A stretch of DNA of 64,000 bases. Source: SSSZ01 sp036732025 (lineage in GTDB: Bacteria; Pseudomonadota; Gammaproteobacteria; Burkholderiales; Rhodocyclaceae). The stretch is taken from positions 17,576 through 81,575 of the forward strand of contig DAINDE010000014.1 in assembly GCA_036732025.1 (NCBI GenBank), written 5' to 3'. The stretch's first letter is position 1. The number at the start of each line of letters is the position of its first letter. This document shows, one piece after another, positions 51,380-63,884 of this stretch. Below the pieces are notes generated by a model, which was not told where the DNA came from, searched no databases, and saw only the letters and a list, made by a program, of their open reading frames with translations. Made by a program: the position numbers and the translations under genes.

Positions 51380-53305
51380 TCATCCGCCGGCGTTCCCGGC
51401 CCGGGACTCCAGGGCCTCCCAGCGTTCCAGCAGGGCCATCAGCTCCTCGTCGAGGGCCGCCAGGCGGGCCGCCGCTTCCTGCGCCGCCGCGGGTTCCTTC
51501 TGGTAGATGGCCGGGTCTTCGAGGCGGGCGGTGAGGGCCTGCTGCTCGGCTTCCAGGGTGGCGATGCGGTCGGGCAGCGCCTCCAGCTCCCGCTGCTCCT
51601 TCCAGGAGAGTTTGTCGGCCTTGGGCTTCGGTGCCTCCGCCGGCTTGGGGGCCGGCTTGGCTTCGGCCCGGGGCTTGCCCTCCTCCTTCGCCCGGCCCGC
51701 CTGATAGGCCGCCCAGTCGCTGTAGCCACCCACGTACTCCTTCCACACGCCGTCGCCCTCGGCGGCGATGGTCTGGGTCACGACGTTGTCGAGGAAGGCC
51801 CGGTCGTGGCTCACCAGAAAGAGCGTGCCGTCGTAATCCTGGAGCAATTGTTCGAGGAGTTCCAGGGTGTCGATGTCGAGGTCGTTGGTCGGCTCGTCCA
51901 GCACCAGCACGTTGGCCGGGCGGGCGAAGAGCCGGGCCAGCAGCAGGCGGTTGCGCTCGCCGCCGGAAAGCGACTTCACCGGCGACCGGGCGCGCTCCGG
52001 GGCGAAGAGGAAATCCTCCAGGTAGCCGATGACGTGCTTCCGGGCGCCGCCGATTTCCACGTAGTCGGAGCCGGGAGAGATGACGTCGGCCAGGGTCGCC
52101 TCCGGGTCGAGCTGGGTGCGGAACTGGTCGAAATAGGCGATTTCCAGCTTGGTGCCCTGGCGCACGCTGCCCTCGTCCGGCGTCAACTCGCCGAGGATGA
52201 GGCGCAGCAGCGTCGTCTTGCCGGCGCCGTTGGGGCCGATGAGGCCGATGCGGTCGCCGCGCATGAGGCGGGTGGAGAAATCCCGCACTACGGTCTTGCC
52301 GCCGAAGCGCTTGCTGACGTGCCGCAGCTCGGCCACCAACTGGCCGCTCTTGTCGCCGGCATCGAGCTGCAGGCTGACCTGGCCCATGCGGTCCCGCCGG
52401 GCCGCCCGCTCGGCCCGCAGGCGGTCCAGGCGCTGGACGCGGAAGACGGCGCGGGTACGGCGTGCCTCCACGCCCTTTCGTATCCACACCTCCTCCTGCT
52501 TCAACAGTTTGTCGGCCCGGGCATTGGCCAGGGCCTCCTCGTGCAGCAGGGCCTCCTTGCGCGTCTGGTACTGGCTGAAGTTGCCGGGAAAGCTTGCCAG
52601 CTTGCCCCGGTCCAGCTCGACGATGCGCGTACACACCCGGTCGAGGAAGCGGCGGTCGTGGGTGATGAAGAGCAGCGTCACGCCGCTCTCGACGAGCAGG
52701 GTCTCCAGCCACTCGATGGCGGCGATGTCCAGGTGGTTGGTGGGTTCGTCCAGGAGCAACACTTCCGGCGCCACGGCCAGGGCCTGGGCCAGAGCCAGGC
52801 GTTTCTTCTGGCCGCCGGAGAGGGTGCCCACCCGCGCCTCGGGGTCGAGGGCGAAGCGGTCGATGACGCGCTCGGCCTGGGCCTCCATGGCCCAGGCGCC
52901 ACGGGCCTCCAGCTCGTGCTGCAGGGTGTCCAGCCGCGCCAGCAGGGCGTCGTGGCCGCCCTGCCCCTCCGCCATGGCATGGGAAACCTCGTGGTATTCC
53001 GCCAGCAGGCGGGATGTCTCGCCCATGCCGGCGACGACGGCCTCGAAGACGGTCAGGTCCGGGTCGAAGGGTGGCTCCTGGGGCACGTAGCCGACCCGGA
53101 TGCCGGGCTGGGTCCACACCTCGCCGTCGTCCAGGCGCCCCCGCCCGGTGCCGGCGGCCAGGGCAGCCAGCAGCGACGATTTGCCGGTGCCGTTGCGGCC
53201 GATGAGGGCCACCCGCTCCCCCGGGTCGAGCTGGAATTCGGCGTGGTCGAGGAGCGGCACGTGACCGTAGGCGAGGCTGGCGTCGGAGAGCTTGAGGTAG
53301 GGCAT
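51380..53305 (-). CDS. uup: ABC-F family ATPase Uup
   Basis: 641-residue cytosolic ABC-F protein, thought to act on the ribosome or in DNA transposition control. It has two ABC domains with Walker A GRNGTGKS (36-43) and GPNGAGKT, signature motifs LSGGQKKR and LSGGERNR, and the interdomain linker (P-site tRNA interaction motif). The C-terminal charged coiled coil (KPAPKPAEAPKPKADKLSW, then a helix hairpin) is diagnostic of Uup. The frame starts earlier, but MPYLKLSDASLAYG is the family start. The small membrane gene follows it. Confidence 0.95.
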   Translation of the reverse strand: MPYLKLSDASLAYGHVPLLDHAEFQLDPGERVALIGRNGTGKSSLLAALAAGTGRGRLDDGEVWTQPGIRVGYVPQEPPFDPDLTVFEAVVAGMGETSRLLAEYHEVSHAMAEGQGGHDALLARLDTLQHELEARGAWAMEAQAERVIDRFALDPEARVGTLSGGQKKRLALAQALAVAPEVLLLDEPTNHLDIAAIEWLETLLVESGVTLLFITHDRRFLDRVCTRIVELDRGKLASFPGNFSQYQTRKEALLHEEALANARADKLLKQEEVWIRKGVEARRTRAVFRVQRLDRLRAERAARRDRMGQVSLQLDAGDKSGQLVAELRHVSKRFGGKTVVRDFSTRLMRGDRIGLIGPNGAGKTTLLRLILGELTPDEGSVRQGTKLEIAYFDQFRTQLDPEATLADVISPGSDYVEIGGARKHVIGYLEDFLFAPERARSPVKSLSGGERNRLLLARLFARPANVLVLDEPTNDLDIDTLELLEQLLQDYDGTLFLVSHDRAFLDNVVTQTIAAEGDGVWKEYVGGYSDWAAYQAGRAKEEGKPRAEAKPAPKPAEAPKPKADKLSWKEQRELEALPDRIATLEAEQQALTARLEDPAIYQKEPAAAQEAAARLAALDEELMALLERWEALESRAGNAGG

Positions 53306-53437
53306 GGCGGCAGGAGAGACGGCCCCCGGGCGGAGCGCCGTCGTGGGTGGAAGACGGATTCTAGCGGCTGGCACGCTCCAGCGGGCAACAAGGCACCGCC
53401 GCCGGCCGGCCGATTCGCCACGGCGCAGGCAAGCGGC

Positions 53438-53451
53438 TACAATACGCGCCC
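53438..53451 (+). promoter_or_regulatory. -10 box and GC-rich discriminator of tRNA-Arg
   Basis: TACAAT followed by ACGCGCCC, 6 bases before the tRNA. A GC-rich discriminator next to the -10 is typical of stable-RNA promoters under stringent control. The same 14 bases recur at 57206-57219. Confidence 0.55.
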
Positions 53452-53490
53452 GGTTCCTCCCCGTAGTTCAATGGATAGAACGGGCGCCTC

Positions 53491-56118
<2,628 letters not shown>

Positions 56119-56227
56119 GATCCCCACCACCTCGACTTGTCCCCGTCCTTTTCCTTTTACCGGCGGTCCTGGCCGTCTCGCCCCCGGCTTGTCAAGCCCG
56201 GCACCTTACCACGATTCGCCCTTCCCT

Positions 56228-57091
56228 TCAGGGCTTGCCGGCAGCGAGGATGGCCTCGGCTGCGGCCACGGCCCGGGCGGCGGATTCCCCCTCCAGGCCC
56301 GGCATCTGGGCCGCCAGCCAGGCCAGGGAGGCGCCGGGGACGAGCTGGCTGGCCGCCGCCAGGTCGCTGGGCAGGGCCGGGTCGTCGGGGCCGGAGGCAA
56401 GATGGCGGGCGGCATCGACGCAGAGCCGGGAAAAGTTGGCCCGCACGTTGTCCACGCCGCGGATGAGCTGCACCAGCAGCAGGGGCAGGTTCCAGATGGT
56501 GGCGCACTTCAGGGTCAGTTGCCGGAAAGCGAAGCCGCAGGCCTGCTCCTGGGCCTGCACGGAGCGCTTGACGGCGCCGGAAGCGAGCACCGCCAGGGCG
56601 GCCAGGGGCAGCTCCGGGGCGAAGGACCACAGCAGCAGTTCGCCCATTTCGGCCAGCAGGGCGGCCATGGCGATCTCCTCCGGCGAGATGTCGGCCCGGG
56701 CCGGCCCCCAGCGCCGCGCCAGCAGGGCAGCCAGGTGGGCCCTGGCCTCGCAGCCGGCCAGTCCGGGGTTGGATTCGTCGGTTTCCGGGCTGGACACCAG
56801 CAATTCGCGGAACGCGTCAGTCCCCAGTTGCATCACCGCCGCCAGGGCGGTGGTCGTCTCGTGCCCCAGGCGCTGGCTGCGCCGGCTCTCCGCTTCCCGC
56901 AGCAGGCGCAGGCAGAGGAAGGGATCGGCGCCGGCGATTTCCGCCAGCTCCCGGGCCGCCAGGCGCTCCCCCTGCACCTGTTCGAGGGCGAGCAATAGCA
57001 GCTTGGAACGCGGCATGGACGGCAGGGCCTGGCCGCTGAGATGGGCCGCCCACTGATCCACCCCCCAGTGCAACTGGTGTTGCGTCAGCAT
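56228..57091 (-). CDS. HDOD-domain protein (third in window)
   Basis: 287-residue HDOD protein. It has KLLLLALEQVQGERLAAREL, ADPFLCLRLLREAE, AVMQLGTDAFRELLVSS and EEIAMAALLAEMGELLLWSF, where the HD pair is replaced by AE; therefore no phosphohydrolase activity is expected. AAGGAGG stands 5 bases before the ATG. It lies 109 bases upstream of the sensor kinase on the same strand, so the two may work together. It resembles the HDOD protein at 50366 in size and layout. Confidence 0.85.
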   Translation of the reverse strand: MLTQHQLHWGVDQWAAHLSGQALPSMPRSKLLLLALEQVQGERLAARELAEIAGADPFLCLRLLREAESRRSQRLGHETTTALAAVMQLGTDAFRELLVSSPETDESNPGLAGCEARAHLAALLARRWGPARADISPEEIAMAALLAEMGELLLWSFAPELPLAALAVLASGAVKRSVQAQEQACGFAFRQLTLKCATIWNLPLLLVQLIRGVDNVRANFSRLCVDAARHLASGPDDPALPSDLAAASQLVPGASLAWLAAQMPGLEGESAARAVAAAEAILAAGKP

Positions 57092-57205
57092 CCCGCCTCC
57101 TTTTCGCCCCATCCGGCGCAGTGGCCCCGATGGCTTCGTTAACGGCAGCCCGGACCGATATATTAGACCGCCTTTCGCCGCCGATATCCCGGCCGCCGCT
57201 CGCGT

Positions 57206-57219
57206 TACAATACGCGCCC
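57206..57219 (+). promoter_or_regulatory. -10 box and discriminator upstream of the spermidine-synthase-like gene
   Basis: TACAAT plus ACGCGCCC, identical over 14 bases to the element in front of tRNA-Arg. The expected transcript start is only about 18 bases before the ATG, so the leader is very short, and no ribosome site is seen. Confidence 0.45.
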
Positions 57220-57235
57220 CATTCCCGCTCCCGCC

Positions 57236-57997
57236 ATGGCCCGCCCCACCCCCATCGACATCAGCGAGGAAGCGGGCGTCCGCTACCTCCACTTCGGCTC
57301 CGACTGGATCCAGGGCGCCATGCGCATTGCCCGCCCCTGGTCCCTGGAGCTGCAATACACCCGCGACATGATGGCCGGGCTGCTCCTGCGCGCCCGCGCG
57401 GGCTGGCCGCGGCGGGCCCTGCTGGTTGGCCTGGGGGCCGGCTCCCTGGCCAAGTTCCTCTACCGCCATTTCCCGGACTGCCGCCTCACCGTCGTCGAGA
57501 TCGACCCCCAGGTGGAATGGGTGGCCCGCCAGTATTTCAAGCTGCCCGACGACCCACGGCGCCTCGCCGTGGCCATCGCCGACGGCGCCGACTACCTGCT
57601 GGCGGGCGATAGCCACTACGACCTCATCCTGGTGGATGGCTTCGACGCCGGGGGCCGGGCCGGCGCCCTGGACAGCGAACCGTTCTACCAGGCCTGCCGC
57701 TGCCGCCTGTCGGAACAGGGCATCCTGGGCATCAACCTGCTCGGCCGCGACAGGGGCCACAAGGCCAGCGTCGCCCGCGTCGAGGCGGCCTTCCCCGGGC
57801 GCACCATGGCCCTCCCCTCCTGCGACAGCGGCAACGTCGTCGTCTTCGCCGCCGAAGGCGAGCCGGTCACGGCCACCCTGGACGAGCTGCGTGGCCGGGC
57901 CGATGCCCTGCGCGCCGCCACCCGCCTCGACCTGCGTCCGACCCTCACGCGCCTGCAGTTGGCCCGCTCGCTGCCGGAAGGGCGCTTGCGGCTCTAG
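57236..57997 (+). CDS. Spermidine-synthase-like (polyamine aminopropyltransferase fold) protein
   Basis: 253-residue Rossmann-fold protein of the SpeE family. It has the cofactor loop LLVGLGAGSLAKFLY, the VVEIDPQVEW strand with its acidic ligand, and DLILVDGFD where SpeE has its catalytic aspartate. The N-terminal strand domain typical of SpeE is shortened. The SpeE-like group without speD next to it often has unknown methyl- or aminopropyl-transferase roles. Its TAG overlaps the GTG start of the next gene by one base. Confidence 0.82.
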   Translation: MARPTPIDISEEAGVRYLHFGSDWIQGAMRIARPWSLELQYTRDMMAGLLLRARAGWPRRALLVGLGAGSLAKFLYRHFPDCRLTVVEIDPQVEWVARQYFKLPDDPRRLAVAIADGADYLLAGDSHYDLILVDGFDAGGRAGALDSEPFYQACRCRLSEQGILGINLLGRDRGHKASVARVEAAFPGRTMALPSCDSGNVVVFAAEGEPVTATLDELRGRADALRAATRLDLRPTLTRLQLARSLPEGRLRL

Positions 57998-58812
57998 TGC
58001 CAAACGTGGACTTTGGGCTGCCCGATCGCCGCCGGCCGGCCTGGGCCTTCGCCGCCTCCCTGGCCCTGCACCTGGCGATCCTCTTCTTCCCCCAACGGGA
58101 GGCGCCGGTCGAACGGCCGCGTCCCGGCCGCCTCGAGGCCACCCTCAACCGGCGGCAAGCGGCCCGGGCCGAGGAAACCGCCGCCGCGCCGGCCGCCCCC
58201 GCCCCCAAGGCAGAGGCCCGCCCCCGCCAGCGGCGGCAGATGACCGCCCAGGGCGCCCCCACAGCCGCCCCGCGCCCGTGGCCGCCGGCGGAGCGGGAGG
58301 AGATGAACCGTTTCCTGGAAGGCCTGGCAACGGATGCGAAGGCGGCTCCGGCGCCGACCCTGGCCCAACGCGCCCGGGCCATGGCCCGGGACCTCGGCCG
58401 CCAGGAGGGTGCCCGGGAAGCGGCCGAGGGTGCCGTTCTCGAGCGTATTCCCGACACCCCGCCGCCGGAACCCTTCTCCCTCGATCTTTACGTGGACGGC
58501 CTGATCAAGCGCCTCAACAAGAGCGCCGCCTACGTGCGCGATGACCCGCGGGCCCGGGGCGTGCGTGCTGCCGCCGTGCAGTTCCGGGTCAATGGGGACG
58601 GCACCCTCAGGTCCTTCGTCGTCCTCAACGCCGGCGACCAGCAGGAGGCCATCGCCTTCATCCGCAGCGTCGTCGAGCGCGCCGCCCCCTACGCCCCCTT
58701 CCCCCCGGACATCGCCCGCGGCGCCCGCTCCCTGGCCATGACCATCTGCATCCGCCCCGGCGGTGGCGGCGGTCTGGGTTTCAGCCGCCTGCCGGAAGGG
58801 CGGGGCTGCTGA
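57997..58812 (+). CDS. TonB-like energy-transducer family protein
   Basis: 271-residue protein with one N-terminal transmembrane helix (about 17-33: FAASLALHLAILFF), an Ala/Pro/Arg-rich periplasmic spacer and a C-terminal TonB-like domain (VQFRVNGDGTLRSFVVLNAG). It lacks ExbB/ExbD neighbours and a classical Pro-Lys/Pro-Glu linker, so it may serve another envelope role. The GTG start overlaps the previous stop by one base. It is followed by a small membrane gene and def on the same strand. Confidence 0.75.
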   Translation: MPNVDFGLPDRRRPAWAFAASLALHLAILFFPQREAPVERPRPGRLEATLNRRQAARAEETAAAPAAPAPKAEARPRQRRQMTAQGAPTAAPRPWPPAEREEMNRFLEGLATDAKAAPAPTLAQRARAMARDLGRQEGAREAAEGAVLERIPDTPPPEPFSLDLYVDGLIKRLNKSAAYVRDDPRARGVRAAAVQFRVNGDGTLRSFVVLNAGDQQEAIAFIRSVVERAAPYAPFPPDIARGARSLAMTICIRPGGGGGLGFSRLPEGRGC

Positions 58813-58875
58813 GGAAGCGGGCAAGACGCCGGGTACTTCCCTTCGCCGCCGGGACGCGGTAGGGTCGCGGCTGCC

Positions 58876-59229
58876 ATGGATTTCCTGCTCATCCTCCTCT
58901 GGCCCCTCGGCTACTTCGCCCGCAACCCGGCCCTCTGCAGCCTGCTGGCGGGGGCCTTCACGGTACCCGTCCTGCTTCCCTTCTACCGCCCCCGCAGCCG
59001 TGTCGCCCTGGCCTTCTGCGCCGCCGCCTGGTGGCTGTTCTGCCGGCAGGAGGCCCTGCGCCCCGAAGCCGCCGACGTGGCCGCCGACCTGCTGCGCTAC
59101 GGGCCGGTCTATCTCGCCGCCGCCATCGCCGGGGCCTGGCACGTGGCCACCGGCCACCGGCCCGAGGACGCCCCCGCCCGGCCCCGCGCCGGCCTGATCC
59201 TGCGCCGGCATACCCGACGGAGAACCTGA
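58876..59229 (+). CDS. Small inner-membrane hypothetical protein (117 residues)
   Basis: Unrecognised protein with three to four hydrophobic segments: MDFLLILLWPLGYF at the start, about 20-39, 44-58 (VALAFCAAAWWLFC) and 73-90 (YGPVYLAAAIAGAWHVA). The C-terminal tail is Arg-rich and cytoplasmic. It ends 1 base before the def start and 63 bases after the TonB-like gene, so it is part of the same plus-strand run. Confidence 0.6.
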   Translation: MDFLLILLWPLGYFARNPALCSLLAGAFTVPVLLPFYRPRSRVALAFCAAAWWLFCRQEALRPEAADVAADLLRYGPVYLAAAIAGAWHVATGHRPEDAPARPRAGLILRRHTRRRT

Positions 59230-59230
59230 C

Positions 59231-59764
59231 GTGGCCATACGCCCCATCCTGAAAATGGGCGATCCGCGCCTGCTGGCGCCGGCGGCGCCGGTGACCGCCT
59301 TCGCCGCTCCGGAATTGCATGCACTGCTCGCCGACATGGCCGACACCATGGCCGCCGCCGGCGGCGTCGGCCTGGCGGCGCCCCAGATCGGCGTCGGGCT
59401 GCAGGTGGTGATCTTCGGCTTCGAGCACAGCGAGCGCTACCCCGATGCCGAGCCGGTGCCGCCGACCATCCTCGTCAACCCGGTCGTCGAGCCCCTGGGC
59501 GACGAGGAGGAAGAAGGCTGGGAAGGCTGCCTGTCGGTGCCCGGCCTGCGCGGCATGGTGCCCCGCTGGCGGCGCATCCGCTACCGCGGCTTCGATCCGG
59601 AGGGCAACGCCATCGACCGCACCGTGGCAGGCTTCCATGCCCGGGTGGTGCAGCACGAGTGCGACCACCTGATCGGCAAGCTCTTTCCCATGCGGGTGCG
59701 GGATTTCAGCCGCTTCGGCTTCACCGAGGTGCTCTTTCCCGGGCTGGACCGGGGGCAGGACTGA
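59231..59764 (+). CDS. def: Peptide deformylase
   Basis: Removes the formyl group from the N-terminal methionine of new proteins. The 177-residue metalloenzyme carries all three motifs: GVGLAAPQ (45-52), EGCLSVPG with Cys100, and HECDH (142-146). The GTG start stands 1 base after the previous stop. It is not in the usual def-fmt operon, so it may be a second copy of def in this genome. Confidence 0.94.
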   Translation: MAIRPILKMGDPRLLAPAAPVTAFAAPELHALLADMADTMAAAGGVGLAAPQIGVGLQVVIFGFEHSERYPDAEPVPPTILVNPVVEPLGDEEEEGWEGCLSVPGLRGMVPRWRRIRYRGFDPEGNAIDRTVAGFHARVVQHECDHLIGKLFPMRVRDFSRFGFTEVLFPGLDRGQD

Positions 59765-59874
59765 AGCAACCCCGCCTTGCTGCGTTGCATCAAATCGCAA
59801 CCAGCTATAGGATTAAGAAACCCGTCCTGCAATCACGACCAGCGATTGCGCAACGCAACATCATGGAGCCCGCC

Positions 59875-60231
59875 ATGGAAGACTTCCAGCGCATCTTCGC
59901 CGTCGCCGACTTCATCCGCCCCTCGCCGGACCAGCCCATCCGCTCCGTGCTGCTGGAGACGGCGGATTCGGTCATCGTCGTCTGGCACGCCCGCCCGGGC
60001 CAGGAGATCGCCGCCCACACCCATCCCGCCGGCCAGGATAGCTGGATCGTCCTCGCCGGCCGCGCCGATTACTACCAGGGCGACGGCGTCCGCCGGCCCC
60101 TGGCCAAGGGCCAGGTGGCGGTGGCCCGACCGGGAGAGGTCCATGGCGCCCTCAACACCGGCGAGGAGGATTTCGTCTTCGTCTCGGTGGTGTCTTCCAA
60201 CACCGCCGGCTACGTGCCTGCGGTGCCCTAG
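59875..60231 (+). CDS. Cupin-domain protein
   Basis: 118-residue small beta-barrel. The metal-binding cupin motifs are GQEIAAHTHPAGQDSWIVLAG (cut short here) and PGEVHGALN, with His, His, Asp/Glu and His ligands. Substrate unknown; such single-domain cupins often act as stress or sugar-binding proteins. GGAG lies 6 bases before this ATG; another ATG 12 bases upstream is possible. It is convergent with ilvE, 8 bases apart. Confidence 0.82.
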   Translation: MEDFQRIFAVADFIRPSPDQPIRSVLLETADSVIVVWHARPGQEIAAHTHPAGQDSWIVLAGRADYYQGDGVRRPLAKGQVAVARPGEVHGALNTGEEDFVFVSVVSSNTAGYVPAVP

Positions 60232-60239
60232 CCCGAACC

Positions 60240-61160
<921 letters not shown>

Positions 61161-61268
61161 CGATTGCTCCTCGAGTTTGCGATGGCGTGACGATGCCCGT
61201 CGGCCGGCGCGGGGGCAAACGAATTTCCTGCAAGTGCGGGTGAGCGGATTTCAACCGCCCGGGGGGGA

Positions 61269-63683
61269 TCAGATACTGAAGTCGCTGCCGGGCGCCGCGG
61301 GGTTCTGCGCAGCCCCGGGCGCAGCCCGGAAAGGCACGGCCAGGGTGAAGACGCTGCCGTGGCCCGCCCGGCTTTCCACCGTCAGGGTGCCGGCCATGAA
61401 GATGGCGATGCGGCGGGCCAGGGCCAGGCTGAGGCCCATGCCGCCGTGCTGCCGGGTGGCGCTGCCGTCCCCCTGGGAAAACGGCTGGAAGAGCCGGGCC
61501 AGGGTGTCCGGGGCCATGCCGACACCGGTATCGGCGACGCGGAAGACGAGGGCATTGGCCGACTGTCCAATGTCGACGGTCACCCCGCCCTCGTCGCTGA
61601 ACTTGACGGCGTTGTCCGTCAGGATCAAGAGAATCTGGCGGATGCGCTCGCCGTCGGCCACCACCTCGGCCGGCATCCCCGGCGCCAGGAAGAGATCGAA
61701 GGCCAGCCCGCGGGCCGCCGCGGCCGGTGCGGCAACGGCGGCGAACTCGTCGGCGAACCGCCGCAGATCGAACGGGGCGGCGTTGAGCGTCGTCAGGCCG
61801 CTTTCCAGGTTGGAGAAATCGAGCACCTGGGTGACCAGCGCCAGCAGGCGATGGGACGAGTCCAGGATGCGCCGGAAGGCGTTATGGGCCTTTTCGGTTT
61901 CCGCCGCCCGCTCGCCGACGTGGGCCATGCCGATGATGCCGTTCAAGGGCGTGCGCAACTCATGGCTCATGTTGGCGATGAATTCGCTCTTCAGGCGGGA
62001 GAGCTCCTCCGCCGCGGCCAGGGCCTGCTGCCGGGCCCGTTCGGCGTCGACCCGCTCGCTCACGTCCACGACGACGCCGATGACCGCCGGCGCCCCTCCG
62101 AATTCCACCCGGCTTCCCTTTACCTGGACACTGCGCCGCGTACCGTCCCGGCGCAACACCTCGAAGGTGCGCTCGCCCCAGGGCACTTCGCCCCGCAGCA
62201 CGGCTTCCATCTCGGCGAGCACGGCTTCCCGGCATTCCGGCGTCACCAGGTCGGCCGGGGTGCAGGTCGCCATCAGCCGGGCGGCATCGTCGAAGCCGTG
62301 GATGTCTGCCAGAGCCTGGTTGACGTAGCGGAAGCGCCCGTCCTGGATGACGAAGATGCCGGCCAGTGAGTGTTCCACCAGGGCGCGGAAGCGGGCTTCC
62401 GAGGCGCGGGCGGCGGCGCTGCTCTCTTCGAGCAGGGCGATCTGTTCCCGCTGCCGGTGCACCATGGCGTTGAAGGCGTCGGCCAGGAGGCCGATCTCGT
62501 CATTGCGGCGGATGTCGCTCAGGGCCTCCAGGTCGCCCTCGCCCTGGCGCCGGGCCACCTCCACCAGACGCAACAGGGGCCGGGAGAGGCCGCGGATGAA
62601 GAAATAGGCCCCGCCCACCGTCAGCGCCAGGCCGACGAGGAAGACCAGCAGCAGGCGCCCGGTAAGGAAGTCGCCGCTGCTCGCCAGATCCTCGGCGTAG
62701 GCCGAGGCGCCGATGTACCAGTCGTACTCGGGCAGGTAATGCACCCAGGCCACCTTGCGGTAGGTGTAGTTGTCGGGATCCCGCGGATGGTTCCAGCGGT
62801 AGGTGGCGGTGCGGTCGAGCCGCTCGGCGGCCGCCATGAACAGCTCGACCAGGGGAAGCCCCGTTTCGGGCTCCTTGAGATCGGCCATGCTGTTGCCTTC
62901 CAGGCGCGGATCGGGGTGCACCACGATGTTCTTGCGCCCGTCGAAGACGAAGACGTAGCCCGTTCCCCCCGGCTGGACCCGGCGCAGGTGACGGCGCAGC
63001 TCTTCCACCATGGCGGTGCGGCGGCGGGCGACTTCGGCTTCCACGTCGTCGAGGTAGACGCCGCTTCCCACCACCCAATCCCATTCCGGCAGGTAGCGGA
63101 AGTAGCTCAGCTTTTCGGTCTCGCCGCCGCCTGCCAGCCGTTGCCAGCGGTAGGTGGCATAGCCCTCGCCGTCACGCAGGGCCACCGCCACCATGGGCGG
63201 CAGGACGAGCCTGCCCTGGGCGTCGCGGTGCCCGGAAATGTCCCGCTGATCGAGGTTGCCGGCGGGATGGGCGACCAGCACCGATTGGCGGTCGGCGGCC
63301 CAGAGATAATCGCCGTTGCCGTAGCGGATGCTGCGCAATCCCTCGCGGAACCGGCGCCGAGCCTCGTCGCGGCCGAGGCCCCCCTGCGCCGCTTCCGCCT
63401 GCAACTGCCGGCCCCAGGCCGCGGTGACCGCGACGACGTTCTTCAATTCGCGGCGATGGGCCTCCAGGGCGCTTTCCCGCCAGGCGGCGATGTCGTTGTG
63501 GGCGTGCTCCACCAGTTCCACGGCGTTCGCCAGCACGCGCATCGCCGCCTGCTCCTCCAGCCGGTAGGCCAGCCTGTTCACCACCGGCACCGTCAACCCG
63601 TAGAACAACGGCAGCCACACGAGCAAAGCGAGGAGCAGGGAAAGAAAAGCTTTCCGGAAAATCGTGGGCTTCAGGGCGGCCAT
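61269..63683 (-). CDS. Membrane sensor histidine kinase (double Cache-HAMP-PAS-HisKA-HATPase)
   Basis: 804-residue kinase. A first helix (about 13-32) is followed by a periplasmic part with two single-Cache repeats (GNGDYLWAADRQSVLVAHP and GTGYVFVFDGRKNIVVHPD, each closing with a Y-L/F-P-E-W/Y-D-W motif). Then come a second helix (about 345-367), HAMP, PAS (about 430-545), HisKA with histidine in ANMSHELRTPLNGI, and HATPase_c (DTGVGMA, GGMGLSLAL). There is no receiver domain and no adjacent regulator. GAGGAGGAAG just before the ATG is a very strong ribosome site. Repeated Cache modules suggest small-ligand (organic acid) sensing. Confidence 0.92.
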   Translation of the reverse strand: MAALKPTIFRKAFLSLLLALLVWLPLFYGLTVPVVNRLAYRLEEQAAMRVLANAVELVEHAHNDIAAWRESALEAHRRELKNVVAVTAAWGRQLQAEAAQGGLGRDEARRRFREGLRSIRYGNGDYLWAADRQSVLVAHPAGNLDQRDISGHRDAQGRLVLPPMVAVALRDGEGYATYRWQRLAGGGETEKLSYFRYLPEWDWVVGSGVYLDDVEAEVARRRTAMVEELRRHLRRVQPGGTGYVFVFDGRKNIVVHPDPRLEGNSMADLKEPETGLPLVELFMAAAERLDRTATYRWNHPRDPDNYTYRKVAWVHYLPEYDWYIGASAYAEDLASSGDFLTGRLLLVFLVGLALTVGGAYFFIRGLSRPLLRLVEVARRQGEGDLEALSDIRRNDEIGLLADAFNAMVHRQREQIALLEESSAAARASEARFRALVEHSLAGIFVIQDGRFRYVNQALADIHGFDDAARLMATCTPADLVTPECREAVLAEMEAVLRGEVPWGERTFEVLRRDGTRRSVQVKGSRVEFGGAPAVIGVVVDVSERVDAERARQQALAAAEELSRLKSEFIANMSHELRTPLNGIIGMAHVGERAAETEKAHNAFRRILDSSHRLLALVTQVLDFSNLESGLTTLNAAPFDLRRFADEFAAVAAPAAAARGLAFDLFLAPGMPAEVVADGERIRQILLILTDNAVKFSDEGGVTVDIGQSANALVFRVADTGVGMAPDTLARLFQPFSQGDGSATRQHGGMGLSLALARRIAIFMAGTLTVESRAGHGSVFTLAVPFRAAPGAAQNPAAPGSDFSI

Positions 63684-63751
63684 GCTTCCTCCTCGAGAAA
63701 ACCATGCAGCCTAACTTATTACTTAGGTTATACCTCCGCCACAAAAATATG

Positions 63752-63779
63752 TTGACATGGATCATTTTTATCATATTTT
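63752..63779 (+). promoter_or_regulatory. Promoter with possible FNR-type site for the last gene
   Basis: TTGACA (63752-63757) and TATTTT (63774-63779), 16 bases apart. The -35 lies within TTGACATGGATCAT, which fits the Crp/Fnr box TTGAT-N4-ATCAA at 8 of 10 positions. It stands 106 bases upstream of the partial gene. An AT-rich block here contrasts with the surrounding GC. Confidence 0.45.
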
Positions 63780-63884
63780 TTCTGGGCACCAGTGAATTTC
63801 CCGCATCGTTCCCTTGAAAAAGCCTCGCCCACCCTGCGTCTCCGCCGCCGCACAATGAAGGCGTCCTAACTCCGGGAGACTGCC

